DNA of 64,000 nt from Paenibacillus albus (GCF_003952225.1 NZ_CP034437.1:4974501-5038500), one strand, 5' to 3'. Shown: positions 1 through 9,221, counted from the first letter of the stretch. Notes: generated by a model not told the origin, from the sequence alone. Translations and numbers: made by a program.

Positions 1-509
1 AAGAAATCGGCCGTTAAAATATTCGTTAAGTTGCTCATCATAAGCGGAGCGCTGGCTGTATCCGCCATAAGTCCGACGCCGAGCAAAAAAGCGATCCTCG
101 ACTTGCGCGACAAGGCGAGCAGCGATGTGACTTCAAGAACAATTGGGATCATGATGAGAATCGTGCCGTCATTGTTGAAGAAGATTGTAATACCTGCTGC
201 GAGCAAGCAAAGGAGCACAAGAAGAGTTAACTGATGATGGTGAAACCTTCGTACGATATGGAGCGCAGCCCATCGGAAGAATCCGTTTGCGTCCAGCAGC
301 GAAGTAAATAACATAATGCCGATAAGCGAGAATGTCGCATCCCAAACGAAGCCCCATATATATGCAGCGTCCGAGGGAGCTAGCAGTCTTGCCGCGAATA
401 ATAGAAGTGCGCCGATAAGCGCGATAATAGCTTCATGAATGCCTCGAGGTCGCCACACAATAAGTGCAAGCGAGGCAGAGAAGACGCTAACTGCAATTGC
501 AATGTTCAT
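1..509 (-). CDS. arsB: ArsB-type arsenite/anion permease, N-terminal part (cut by window edge)
   Basis: An open frame on the minus strand starts at ATG 509 (first residues MNIAIAVSVF) and runs off the left edge after about 169 codons without a stop. The translation is strongly hydrophobic. It holds features I know from ArsB/NhaD permeases: a WRPRG stretch after the first helix, FFNNDGTIL in a re-entrant loop, and MADTASAPLMMSNLTNI near the edge. The family is an inner-membrane oxyanion/cation transporter; arsenite export is the best-known role. In-frame TAG lies seven codons upstream, so 509 is the only ATG start, but the ribosome site before it is weak. It diverges from the next gene. The 3' end is missing, so the exact substrate subclass cannot be judged. 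Confidence 0.82.
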   Translation of the reverse strand, partial: MNIAIAVSVFSASLALIVWRPRGIHEAIIALIGALLLFAARLLAPSDAAYIWGFVWDATFSLIGIMLFTSLLDANGFFRWAALHIVRRFHHHQLTLLVLLCLLAAGITIFFNNDGTILIMIPIVLEVTSLLALSRKSRIAFLLGVGLMADTASAPLMMSNLTNILTADF

Positions 510-614
510 GAAAGTAGGATCAACTCGCTAACCTGTCATAATAGTCATGCCCGTCCCTCTTTGGACATACCTTGTTAATAGGTATCGTATGGGAAATAGG
601 GGGTCGTGGCTTAG

Positions 615-1664
615 ATGATGAAGCGGACGAGCAAGGTACTACAAATTGCTTTTACGTATATGGGTACAATTGTTGGCGCTGGGTTTGCAACAGGCCAAGA
701 AATATTGCAGTTTTTTACGAGATTCGGTTTCCCTGGTGCAATCACCATTATAATGGCGACCCTCATGTTTATCTGGCTTGGCGCCAAAATGATGCTTATT
801 GCCAGCGATATCCGCGCCAAATCATATGAAGATGTCAATAAAGTGCTGTTCGGCGATCGGTACGGACGGTGGGTCAGCCATTTCATGCTGCTTATGCTGT
901 TCGGCGTGTGCGCAGTCATGCTTGCTGGTGCAGGCTCTATATTCTCAGAGAACTGGAATATCTCCTATCAGTCCGGCCTGTTAATTACCATCTTCGGGTG
1001 CTTCCTGCTGCTTCGTAAAGGAATGAATGCTATTCTGGCTGTCAATGCCATCGTTGTACCTATAATGCTGCTGTTCACCGTGCTCATTATTATTGATACA
1101 GTGCAGACGCCGGGATCAGACAGATGGCTAATTTTAAGCAGTGATCATTCGCTGTTCACGATCTGGGCTTCACCGTTCTTGTACGCCGCGTTCAACCTCT
1201 CTATGGCACAAGCCGTACTCGTGCCGCTCGGGGCGGAAATGCGTGACCGGAAAACAATTATATACGGCTCCTGGGTTGGCGGCATTGGCATTGGCTTCAT
1301 GCTAATCGCGGGCCATGTTGCCTTATCCGTTTATATGCCTGGTATTCAGCAATTCGCCATCCCTATGGGAGGCATTGCTCGCGAGCTCGGTCATGGCGTT
1401 CAATGGATTTATATTTTTCTGATATTCGCCGAGATCTTCACGACGCTCATCGCCGACATCTATGGCCTGACGCTCCAGCTTCAGGAGCGGCTTAAGATCT
1501 CTCGAACGCTGCTCACGATCATCAGTCTCGCCTGCTGCTATGTCGCCAGTCAAATTGGCTTTGGACCTCTGCTCTCGACGCTTTACCCGCTGTTCGGGCT
1601 AATCAGCCTAGGTTGGCTGGTGCTGCTTATTCGGCAGCGGCCGCCGGCTGGGGATCAGAGCTAG
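615..1664 (+). CDS. YkvI-family multi-pass membrane protein
   Basis: A 349-residue polytopic membrane protein with about ten hydrophobic segments. The first helix carries YMGTIVGAGFATGQE, a glycine-rich break like the unwound helix 1 of LeuT-fold transporters. This pattern matches Bacillus YkvI, a conserved protein whose substrate is not established. A GGGGG ribosome site lies about 11 bases before the ATG. The gene stands alone, divergent from the ArsB-type gene and convergent with yhaN. I infer a solute carrier of the APC/LeuT type; nothing here identifies the substrate. Confidence 0.75.
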   Translation: MMKRTSKVLQIAFTYMGTIVGAGFATGQEILQFFTRFGFPGAITIIMATLMFIWLGAKMMLIASDIRAKSYEDVNKVLFGDRYGRWVSHFMLLMLFGVCAVMLAGAGSIFSENWNISYQSGLLITIFGCFLLLRKGMNAILAVNAIVVPIMLLFTVLIIIDTVQTPGSDRWLILSSDHSLFTIWASPFLYAAFNLSMAQAVLVPLGAEMRDRKTIIYGSWVGGIGIGFMLIAGHVALSVYMPGIQQFAIPMGGIARELGHGVQWIYIFLIFAEIFTTLIADIYGLTLQLQERLKISRTLLTIISLACCYVASQIGFGPLLSTLYPLFGLISLGWLVLLIRQRPPAGDQS

Positions 1665-1678
1665 AACGGTGAGAAGAT

Positions 1679-1766
1679 AAGGAAGCCTGGTGACGTGAAA
1701 AACTTATGAAAAGCGATAAGGAAGCCTCGGCATGTGAGATGTTCATGAAAAGCAAAAAGGAAGCCT
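1679..1766. repeat. three degenerate 39-bp tandem repeats between convergent genes
   Basis: The 10-mer AAGGAAGCCT occurs at 1679, 1718 and 1757, exactly 39 bases apart. The two following spacers also share an ATGAAAAGC block before the next copy. The array fills the gap between the stop of the YkvI-type gene and the stop of yhaN. It contains no convincing terminator hairpin. Confidence 0.8.
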
Positions 1767-1772
1767 AGGCGG

Positions 1773-4700
1773 CTATGAGATAAGCTCGATGATTGCTGCA
1801 TCTGGGATTGCGTTTTGCAATGCTTCCCTCATATGGTCATGGCAGGTGAAAAGAATGATTTGCCTTCGCTCGGCCAGCTCCCTGAGAACAGCAGCCGATC
1901 CCATCAACCGTCCGTAATCAAAATTGACGAGTGGATCATCGAGAATCAGCGGTAATGAGCCTGAAGAGCTTGAAGCCTCTTCTGCAAGTGCGAGCCGCAT
2001 GGCGAGATATAGCTGTTCAGCAGTCCCTCTGCTCAAATACATACTTTCAACGATCCGGCTGTCTTCCGTTTCCAGGGAGATAGCCTGTTTCTCTTCATGC
2101 AGCCAAATCCGTTTGTACTTGCCGCAAGACATGATGCTCATCAGTCTCGACGCTTCGCGTAGAACCGCCGGCTGTCGCTGCTCCTCCATCACTCGCTTCG
2201 TACGGCGAATCATCGCCATGCTGAAGGATAGTATGGCATAGCGATCAATGAGCTGCTCGAGTGTTGCAGTTGCCTGCTCGCGTTCCATCGTCAAGCGCTG
2301 TCTGTCGCTGTTCTGAAGAAGCTGCTCCATGCGCTGCCGCATGCGTCCAATCTGATCCAGCAGCGCTGCATTTCGCGCCTCGCCCCGTGTCAAATCCGCT
2401 CCAGCTTCTGCCTTCATCCGATCAAGCTGACTGGCATCATAAGTCGAATACCAGCTCTCAAGCTGCTCTCGCTGCGCAGCTGTTAAACCGGCTGTCAACT
2501 GGGCATCCAGCTTAAACAGTGCGGTCTCAATCGCCGCGAGCCGTTCTGAGCGCTCCAGCGCATCGAGCCATTCCAGTTCATTCTCAGCCTGTGCAGCTTG
2601 AAACCATTGCTGCTGTTTATTCTCAAGTTCCTGCGCATGCTTGCTATGCTGTGCTAGCAGCAGCTCCTGATCAGCCAGCTGACGTTTCAGCTCGCTCTTC
2701 TGCCGCGCAAGCAAGCTTTGCTTGTCCAGCTCTGCCTGAAGCATTCGAAGAGCCGCTGCGGCATCGCCGTGCGCTCGATAACAGACTTCAGGGAATGCTT
2801 CGGACAGTCCGAAGACGGCTTGCTCGAAATCAGCAAGCTGCTGTTCGATCCGCGCCGTTTTGCTTGCAGCGCGGTCATAGGCTTGTAATCGAAGCTGCGC
2901 CTGCTCAGCGAGATCGTATGTTTCAAGGGCGGCTTCCGGCGATAGCTCCGCGTGAAGCGCCCTTGCCGTTAGCCAATCGCGCCACTTTGCCGCGATTGTG
3001 TCCGCCTCTTCGGCCGCATGCTCAGCCGCGGCCGTTGAAGCTTCATGCTGCGCGCGCAGCCGTGCTTGCCTGCGTGCAAGCTCTTGGCGGCGCTCCGCGG
3101 TGCTGGCGCTCGCGCGCAGCTCGTCTTGCCGCGCGTCGATCGCAGCGCGCAGGCGCGAGAGCAGCGGCGCCGAGCCTGCGGCGGCGCCATAGCCTTGCGC
3201 TGCGGCGGCAGCTTCGCCGTGCGCCGCGGCAAGCGCCTGCGGCGGCGCTGCGCTCGCCGCGAGCAGGCCGTGCAGCAGCGGCTCGGCTTCGCGCGCGAGC
3301 TGCTGCAGCGCGGCCGCGACGCGCCGCTGCGCGGCTGCAAGCGGCTGCGCATGCACCGCAGCCGCCATCGCTGCCGCCGCTGGCGCTGGCGCACGCCCGC
3401 GCTGCGCACGGCCGCCGCGGCCCGGCGCCGCTGCTACAGCGCGCGCGCCTGCGGCCGCGGCTCGCGGCTGCCGCTGCGCGAGGCGCAGCAGCGGCGGTGC
3501 CGCCAGCGCAGCCGCCAGCGCACCGGCGGCTGCTGCCGCGGCAGGCCAGCCTGCCGCGGCCAACAAACCAGCGCCAGCGGCCAGAACCCCGCTGGCAGCC
3601 CAAAATACGGCGTCAGGCACGTGCCGACGCCCCGCCGCAACCGAACCCGCTTGAGCGCGAACCTGCGCAAGCTCAAGCTCATGCCATGCTTCCTCGAATT
3701 GTCTGGATGCGCTTCGCAGCGCCTCCAGCGTCTGAGGAAGCAGCTCAATCCCTAGCCCTCGAACCGTTTCCCCGCCACCGGCATCCTGTTCGATTAACAG
3801 AGCTTCCGCTTCCTTCAGCTGCACGGCAGCAGCACGAAGCTCCGCGTTAGCTTGACTGACCGCTTTCTCCCGCTCCTGCAACGCAGCGCGAAAGGCCCGA
3901 ACCGCTTCCCGCTCCGCTACTCCGGACTGAAACAAGCGCAGTGAGGCTTCGCTCCATTCCGGCGAAATCTGAGCAATTAACCGGCGTACGGCTTCAATAT
4001 CTTCTCTCGCTTCTGCGGTCAGCTCAACAAGCGACTGACGTGCTGCGTTCATAGATTCCGCTGACAGCATAAGCGACTCAATTTCAGTTCTTCTTAATAG
4101 CAGCTCTTCATCAAGAGTGAGTGCGCCGTAATCTCGCCGTTGTCGCTCCGCAAGCGCCTTTGCTTGCTCCAGCTCCTGCTGCACGCGATAAAGCTCTGCC
4201 GCAATCACTTCCCAGCGAGTACGCGCATCCACAGCAAGCCTTGGATGCAAATTTCCTATTGCCTCCTGCTCACGAAGCAGCGCCAGTCGCTCAATCCAAT
4301 CCTCCTGCAGCTCGCAAGCTCGCACAAGCAGATGCTCTCGCTCGCGCATCAATGGCAGCCGGCGATCCACCTGATCGAGCTCCGCTTCCGCACCGGACAA
4401 CTCCTCGGATAACGCATTGTATGCAGCAATTCCATCCTCGAGCTGTCTCAGCTGCGCTTCCGTCTCTTCGAGCGATTTCACGAGCTTATTCATCTGCTGC
4501 GTACTGCCCCGAGGCCTATACAGACTATCTTGCTGCGCAGTTAGCAGCTTCTCCGTCTTTGCAATGGCACCGCCGCCATTCCACCCGGCATGATACAGCT
4601 GCTTACCAAGCTCGTCCCCTTCAAGCATTCCAATCGCCTGCAGCTCTGATAGGGTGATGGCGAACAGCTCGCGGAATAAGCGCTCATTGACTCCGCCAAG

Positions 4701-5081
4701 GAACATCCGCTCCCATTGCTGCTGTGTAAGTACTTCCGCTCCAAGCGATGGTCTGACATCATGGCTATGTATGTCTTCATTTTGCTCAATTCTGATATTG
4801 ATTTTGCTGGATGCCTCTCCATAACGCTCAAGCACGTAACGAACTCCTGCAGCATTTTCAAAAAACAATCTCCCGCCATGACGACCACCGTTCACGGGCT
4901 CCAGCCGTTCTGCCGGATTTCCTTTGCTCGCAAAGCCGAACAGCATGGAGCGAATAAAGCCCATTATCGTGCTTTTTCCCGCTTCATTCGGCCCGTAGAC
5001 AATCGTAACTGGAGCATTCAAGAGGTAGGCTCGGTCGCTAAGCTTGCCGAAGCCATCAATATGCAGGCCCGTCAACTTCAT
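1773..5081 (-). CDS. yhaN: YhaN-type SbcC/Rad50-like ATPase
   Basis: A 1102-residue ABC-type SMC/Rad50-like ATPase. Walker A is GPNEAGKST at residues 30-38. Long coiled coils follow. A hydrophobic stretch at about 495-530 fits the paired membrane helices of the YhaN family. The signature (SRGTAEQLYLAMRLAL, from about 1017) and Walker B (LPLILDDP, from 1043) are at the C-terminus. It overlaps the yhaO stop by 4 bp (ATGA), so the two are translationally coupled, as in Bacillus yhaO-yhaN and in sbcD-sbcC. Role by family: nuclease-associated DNA end processing; the membrane segment is specific to YhaN. Residues about 487-694 are coded by extremely GC-rich DNA giving Ala/Arg-rich low-complexity protein, unlike the rest of the gene. 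Confidence 0.85.
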   Translation of the reverse strand: MKLTGLHIDGFGKLSDRAYLLNAPVTIVYGPNEAGKSTIMGFIRSMLFGFASKGNPAERLEPVNGGRHGGRLFFENAAGVRYVLERYGEASSKINIRIEQNEDIHSHDVRPSLGAEVLTQQQWERMFLGGVNERLFRELFAITLSELQAIGMLEGDELGKQLYHAGWNGGGAIAKTEKLLTAQQDSLYRPRGSTQQMNKLVKSLEETEAQLRQLEDGIAAYNALSEELSGAEAELDQVDRRLPLMREREHLLVRACELQEDWIERLALLREQEAIGNLHPRLAVDARTRWEVIAAELYRVQQELEQAKALAERQRRDYGALTLDEELLLRRTEIESLMLSAESMNAARQSLVELTAEAREDIEAVRRLIAQISPEWSEASLRLFQSGVAEREAVRAFRAALQEREKAVSQANAELRAAAVQLKEAEALLIEQDAGGGETVRGLGIELLPQTLEALRSASRQFEEAWHELELAQVRAQAGSVAAGRRHVPDAVFWAASGVLAAGAGLLAAAGWPAAAAAAGALAAALAAPPLLRLAQRQPRAAAAGARAVAAAPGRGGRAQRGRAPAPAAAAMAAAVHAQPLAAAQRRVAAALQQLAREAEPLLHGLLAASAAPPQALAAAHGEAAAAAQGYGAAAGSAPLLSRLRAAIDARQDELRASASTAERRQELARRQARLRAQHEASTAAAEHAAEEADTIAAKWRDWLTARALHAELSPEAALETYDLAEQAQLRLQAYDRAASKTARIEQQLADFEQAVFGLSEAFPEVCYRAHGDAAAALRMLQAELDKQSLLARQKSELKRQLADQELLLAQHSKHAQELENKQQQWFQAAQAENELEWLDALERSERLAAIETALFKLDAQLTAGLTAAQREQLESWYSTYDASQLDRMKAEAGADLTRGEARNAALLDQIGRMRQRMEQLLQNSDRQRLTMEREQATATLEQLIDRYAILSFSMAMIRRTKRVMEEQRQPAVLREASRLMSIMSCGKYKRIWLHEEKQAISLETEDSRIVESMYLSRGTAEQLYLAMRLALAEEASSSSGSLPLILDDPLVNFDYGRLMGSAAVLRELAERRQIILFTCHDHMREALQNAIPDAAIIELIS
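3000..3620. other. GC-rich low-complexity core inside yhaN
   Basis: Base composition shifts abruptly here to GCG/CGC-rich DNA, then returns to the surrounding level. The in-frame product is poly-Ala with Arg, Gln and Pro. The lack of A/T leaves open frames in all six phases, which accounts for the many overlapping antisense frames here. The segment falls in the coiled-coil/membrane middle of YhaN, where sequence constraint is low. The yhaN frame stays open across it. Confidence 0.85.
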
Positions 5082-6430
5082 GCCTTATCTCCCCCTTCCA
5101 GCCCCGATTCTGCTTGTTTATCCGCTTTCCTCAGATGCGAATCCTCAATCAGCAATCCGGCTGCAAGCTCTCTTGCACTCGCGAGCCATTGAAGAGAACG
5201 CTCTCCCTGCATCTGACGGACGAGCTTGCGCAGCCTTGCATTCGCATATAGGGACTGAAGCGCTTCGCTCGCCAATTCTCCCAGCGCGGCTTCATCCGCT
5301 TCTACAATCAAGCTGCTGCGGATCAACTCGCCCGTGAAGCTGTCTTCTCTCGCAAGCACCTCATAATCAAGCTCAGCGCCTGACGCCGCCTCGATCTGAT
5401 AAACCCAGCACCACGGCTCGGCAGCTTCGTCATGCGATTCATGCAAATCAGAGATCCGAACCCGAATGCCATGAAGCAGCTCTTGCAAAAAGCTCGCCTC
5501 TGATAATAAGTGATGCAGCGGCCCTCTGCCCTGTAGGATCAGTCTAAGCATACAATGACGACGCTCGCAACTAGCCGCAACGGACGCAATCACTTGTTCC
5601 AGCAAGCCTAGCAATGCTTGCTCCGATTCAATGCCATCGATTTCAATGACAGCATTCTCCCACCTAACCGTATCAAGCGGCATGAACTTAAGCTCCGTAT
5701 CATAAGAAGCGGACACATCGACGATATAGGCCCCTTTTGCACCGGTCTCCTTCGAGTGTCTGCCTTGTGTATTGCCCGAATAAACGACATGCGGAAAAGC
5801 ATGCAGCACCTCTCGCTGATGAATATGTCCGAGCGCCCAATAGTGGAACCCCGAACCGGCAAGCTCAGCTAAGCTGCACGGCGCATAGGGATCATGACCT
5901 TGCTGCCCGTCTACATTGCCATGCAGCATAGCGATCTGGTAGACGCCGCTTTCATGGTCTGCGTGATACTTTGAAGCCAAATTATCCATGACGGATCTTG
6001 TGCCATAGGAGATCCCGTGTACATATGCGGCAAGCTCCCCTGACCTCGTATACGCAGCTGCTTTATCCACCTTGTCGGTGCCGAAGAAATGTACGGACTC
6101 TGGCCACTCTAACTTCGCTCTTTGTCCGGACAGCGGGTCATGGTTGCCATGAATGACAAAAAGCTGCACACCGTTGGCGTGCAGCCTCTGCCATTCCCGC
6201 TGCAAATACAATTGCGCACGCAGCGAGCGGTCTGCCGAATCGTAGAGATCGCCCGCAATGACGATGAAATCTACCGCTTCCGACAGCGCCGTATCCACTA
6301 AATTTCGAACGGCCTGAAAGGTGGACATTTGGAGCGCTTCTCGCACATAGGCTGGAGCATCCGTCAACCCGCGAAACGGACTGTCGACATGCAAATCAGC
6401 TGCATGCATGAATCGAAATGAAACCCCCAT
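5078..6430 (-). CDS. yhaO: YhaO-type metallophosphoesterase / DNA exonuclease
   Basis: 450 residues with the full Mre11/SbcD-type metal-binding set in order: DLHVDSPF near the N-terminus, GDLYDS, GNHDP, LHGNVDG and GHIHQ. The C-terminal half is a capping and partner-binding region. By family it is a Mn-dependent phosphoesterase acting on DNA ends together with the ATPase YhaN, encoded 4 bp overlapping downstream. A GAGGGGAAAAGGTGAC ribosome site precedes the ATG. The upstream glycosyltransferase ends only 15 bases before, so the three genes probably form one transcript. In Bacillus this pair is usually treated as a second SbcCD-like complex. Confidence 0.87.
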   Translation of the reverse strand: MGVSFRFMHAADLHVDSPFRGLTDAPAYVREALQMSTFQAVRNLVDTALSEAVDFIVIAGDLYDSADRSLRAQLYLQREWQRLHANGVQLFVIHGNHDPLSGQRAKLEWPESVHFFGTDKVDKAAAYTRSGELAAYVHGISYGTRSVMDNLASKYHADHESGVYQIAMLHGNVDGQQGHDPYAPCSLAELAGSGFHYWALGHIHQREVLHAFPHVVYSGNTQGRHSKETGAKGAYIVDVSASYDTELKFMPLDTVRWENAVIEIDGIESEQALLGLLEQVIASVAASCERRHCMLRLILQGRGPLHHLLSEASFLQELLHGIRVRISDLHESHDEAAEPWCWVYQIEAASGAELDYEVLAREDSFTGELIRSSLIVEADEAALGELASEALQSLYANARLRKLVRQMQGERSLQWLASARELAAGLLIEDSHLRKADKQAESGLEGGDKA

Positions 6431-6445
6431 GTCACCTTTTCCCCT

Positions 6446-7621
6446 CTATTCCAATTCTTCCGTATCCACTTCTGAATCTGCATCTGCTTCTTCTGGATCT
6501 GGTTTGATTTCCGTATACACTTGCTTCAGCTGAGCGATTACGCGCTGCAGGGAGTAAGCTCTCTTCGCTTTATTCCAAGCCGCTCTTGCCATGTTATAAC
6601 GGAAATCCGGATCCGATACCACTTTCTCCAGCGCATTCGCAAGCGCGGTCGGATTCTCCGGCTCGACCAGGAGGCCGTTGATGCCGTCATCGATCTGCTC
6701 GGCAATACCTCCGACATTCGTACCAATAAGCGCCAGCCAGCAGAGCGCTGCCTCTGCAAACACCGATCCGAATGCCTCTGCTCGGGAAGGGAGCACGAAG
6801 ACATCGAAGAACGGCATGAACTCTTCCGGATGCAGCATGTAACCGTAAAAAATAATATCGTCATACAAATTCAGCTGCTGCGCCAATAGCTCGAGCTCCG
6901 GTCGTATTGGCCCGTCACCGATAATATGGAGGACAAACGGCTGACCGCGCTCCTTCAGCTGCGCGCATGCATGAAGCAGAATATCAAGCCCCTTCGCTGG
7001 AACGAGCCGGCAGACCGTTATAAGCTGCACGACGGCATTTTCATGGGAAATCGGCTTAAAACGCTTCTCGTCGAAACCGTTCGGGATAACCACGATCCGG
7101 TCTGCATCCTTCACATAAGGGCGCATATAATTGCGGAACGACTCCGAAGCCGTCAGAATCCGATCAGCCTTCGATTCAATCTCGCGATAAATCGAGGTGA
7201 GGAACTTATGCTCCAAGCCGCCCTCGATGATTTTGCCATTCAGAATAAGCTCCCGCTCATAGCTGGAGTGGATCGTCATCACCAGCGGTGTATCCGGGAA
7301 CAGCTGCTTCATGACAAGCGCCGGAATCGGATGATGGGCATGAATGAGATCATAGTTCTTGTTCAGCCGCAGCTTCGTCCACCAAACGTAGTCGCGATAG
7401 GTTTGCAAATATTTATCAATGATAGGATTTCCCTCGTAAATGCTTATATCGAATGTATCGAATGTAACTGGTTCCTGACCTTTGCCGCGAACTCGTTTCG
7501 GCAGCGAGAACAGCTCCATCTGCCAGCCGAGCTTATTGAAACGCTCTTGAATATAAGGAACCATTGAGGACACGCCGCCCGGTTGCTCCGGTGGAAAAAA
7601 CAATGCCTGCAAAATATTCAT
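6446..7621 (-). CDS. glycosyltransferase family 4
   Basis: A GT-B fold glycosyltransferase of about 391 residues. It has the N-terminal acceptor signature PPEQPGGVSSMV, a middle stretch VCRLVPAKGLDILL typical of group 1 transferases, and the EX7E motif in EAFGSVFAE, where donor phosphate contacts lie. A very acidic tail (EEADADSEVDTEELE) closes the protein. I place the start at 7621 because GAGGAGGT lies 10 bases before that ATG; a longer frame from 7645 would bury the ribosome site in coding sequence. It likely acts on the cytoplasmic face of the membrane in cell-surface glycan or glycolipid synthesis. Substrates cannot be read from sequence. Confidence 0.82.
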   Translation of the reverse strand: MNILQALFFPPEQPGGVSSMVPYIQERFNKLGWQMELFSLPKRVRGKGQEPVTFDTFDISIYEGNPIIDKYLQTYRDYVWWTKLRLNKNYDLIHAHHPIPALVMKQLFPDTPLVMTIHSSYERELILNGKIIEGGLEHKFLTSIYREIESKADRILTASESFRNYMRPYVKDADRIVVIPNGFDEKRFKPISHENAVVQLITVCRLVPAKGLDILLHACAQLKERGQPFVLHIIGDGPIRPELELLAQQLNLYDDIIFYGYMLHPEEFMPFFDVFVLPSRAEAFGSVFAEAALCWLALIGTNVGGIAEQIDDGINGLLVEPENPTALANALEKVVSDPDFRYNMARAAWNKAKRAYSLQRVIAQLKQVYTEIKPDPEEADADSEVDTEELE

Positions 7622-7777
7622 GTGCCTGCGAACCTCCTCAAACAAACCTGCATTTTACTTCTCGACCTGCCAAAAACATGATATACTAGAACATACGTTT
7701 CTGTAAAGCTGATGTGCCCGGCTTAGCCGACTCCAAAAAGCACCGTGCGTCTACTCTCATAATTAGGTGGTTCAAAC

Positions 7778-8977
7778 ATGACATTTGTTAATTGGCTCGC
7801 CGGACAAGCCGGACAAACCTTCACATCCGCATGCGTGATGACGATTCTCGTGCTCATGCTCTTCATGACGATGAAGCTGTACAAGAGCTACCGCCGAAAC
7901 CGGACGCATCTTCTGCTCATCATCGTACTTCCACTAGTCATTATCCAGAACGGCGTGCTCATCAGCCTATCTGTTTCCGACTGGTCAGCCTCGCCATACT
8001 TACATATTGGGTACACGTTTGTCAGCTTACTCTCTTTTATCATTATAAACTTTGTTTTCATGAAATTATATACCGGTCCGGCCGCAAGATTGAAGGGCAT
8101 GCCCTTCTTCTTGATGATGATCGGCCTCGTACTGGTTACCGCCGCTCAAATCGCGTATAAGCCCGAGATGCTGAGCAATCCGATCGCGGCCGGCGGAGTT
8201 GATCTGCTCGCGCTTGATTTCTACGGACTGATTCTTAACTTTGCTATTCTGCTCAATCTGCGCGGCATCGATCAGCGATTCAATTATTCCGCCAGCTTAA
8301 TCGTTTACTTCATTTATCAGCTGTCAGCTATGGCAGACAGCTATGTATTCCATGGAGACAAGCCCATCCTGGTCATCTTCATTCATTTGCTGCCTATCGT
8401 CTATTATACGCTCCTCTTTCTGCTCTTGTTCGAATGGGTGCTCGAACGGCTTATGATGACGTTCCAGTCTTCCATTACGGACGGCTTGACCAGCTTGTAT
8501 AACCGGCGGCATTTCAATAAGAAAGCGGAGCAGCTGCTGCGCGAGATGAATCGGATCGCCATCATCTTCTGCGATATCGATAATTTCAAGAAGCTGAACG
8601 ACACGCAGGGCCATCATAAAGCGGACGGCGTGCTGAAACAAGTCGCCGATATTATTAAAGAAGAGACAGCAGGCATCGGCACGGCAGGACGATACGGAGG
8701 CGAGGAACTGTTAGGCCTCGTCGCAGCGCCAAGCGTCAAGTCGGAGGATGTGGCGGAAGCCATCCGGAGCCGCGTCGAGAAAGAAACGATGGTAACGATC
8801 AGCGTCGGGGTCAGCGTTTCACGCGAAGGTACAACAATTGCCGAGCTCGTCAAGCAAGCGGATGAAGCGATGTACCAGTCCAAGACGACCGGCAAGAACA
8901 AGGTGACCCTGCATCCTTCCGCGCAGAAGCGCTCCCGCTCGGAAGGCGAAGGGTCGAAGCGCAGCAAGCAAGCTTAG
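7778..8977 (+). CDS. membrane GGDEF protein, probable diguanylate cyclase
   Basis: 399 residues. The N-terminal ~230 form six or seven hydrophobic helices. A GGDEF domain follows, with the metal motif CDIDNFKK, the substrate motif QGHHKADGVLK and the active-site loop RYGGEEL near residue 307. GGEEL is a conservative version of GGDEF/GGEEF (Leu for Phe), so synthesis of c-di-GMP is likely. No RxxD inhibitory site is visible just before the loop. The C-terminus is a Lys/Arg/Ser-rich tail. The ribosome site AGGTGG is 8 bases before the ATG. It stands alone and is followed by a strong terminator. Confidence 0.85.
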   Translation: MTFVNWLAGQAGQTFTSACVMTILVLMLFMTMKLYKSYRRNRTHLLLIIVLPLVIIQNGVLISLSVSDWSASPYLHIGYTFVSLLSFIIINFVFMKLYTGPAARLKGMPFFLMMIGLVLVTAAQIAYKPEMLSNPIAAGGVDLLALDFYGLILNFAILLNLRGIDQRFNYSASLIVYFIYQLSAMADSYVFHGDKPILVIFIHLLPIVYYTLLFLLLFEWVLERLMMTFQSSITDGLTSLYNRRHFNKKAEQLLREMNRIAIIFCDIDNFKKLNDTQGHHKADGVLKQVADIIKEETAGIGTAGRYGGEELLGLVAAPSVKSEDVAEAIRSRVEKETMVTISVGVSVSREGTTIAELVKQADEAMYQSKTTGKNKVTLHPSAQKRSRSEGEGSKRSKQA

Positions 8978-9005
8978 CGGTTTTGCAGGGTTAAAATATA
9001 TAAGA

Positions 9006-9052
9006 GCCGTCTCGTTAGCCATCAGTAATGGCTAGCGGGACGGCATTTTTTT
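9006..9052 (+). terminator. rho-independent terminator of the GGDEF gene
   Basis: A near-perfect hairpin (GCCGTCTCGTTAGCCAT pairing with ATGGCTAGCGGGACGGC) is followed after one A by seven T, 28 bases after the GGDEF stop. Confidence 0.93.
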
Positions 9053-9070
9053 AAGCGAATATCCTCGATC

Positions 9071-9131
9071 AACTCTCGGCATCATTTCGACGGGGATTGG
9101 AAGCTGAGAGTTTATTTTCCGAACTCTCAGC
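9071..9131. repeat. three alternating inverted repeats
   Basis: AACTCTCGGC (9071-9080), GCTGAGAGTT (9103-9112) and AACTCTCAGC (9122-9131). The last two are perfect inverted copies with a 9-base loop; the first pairs with the second with one mismatch. They lie between two back-to-back terminators and no T-run follows, so they are not an obvious terminator. Confidence 0.65.
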
Positions 9132-9172
9132 GCAGAATTGCGGCACCAAACTCCCTCGACGCGCAGGCCAAA

Positions 9173-9211
9173 TAAAAAACCAAACCACCTATTTACAGGC
9201 GGTTTGGTTCG
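9173..9211 (-). terminator. terminator of the queDEC operon
   Basis: On the minus strand a CCAAACCGCC / GGTGGTTTGG stem (one G-U pair, 8-base loop) is followed by a run of T. It ends 10 bases after the queC stop. Confidence 0.9.
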
Positions 9212-9221
9212 TCTCAAGCTC

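Noticed and set aside
2519..3850. Long plus-strand open frame (443 codons) antisense to yhaN
   Set aside because: It exists because the GC-rich core lacks stop codons in all frames; the protein is Arg/Ala/Pro low complexity, and yhaN has clear ATPase motifs on the other strand.
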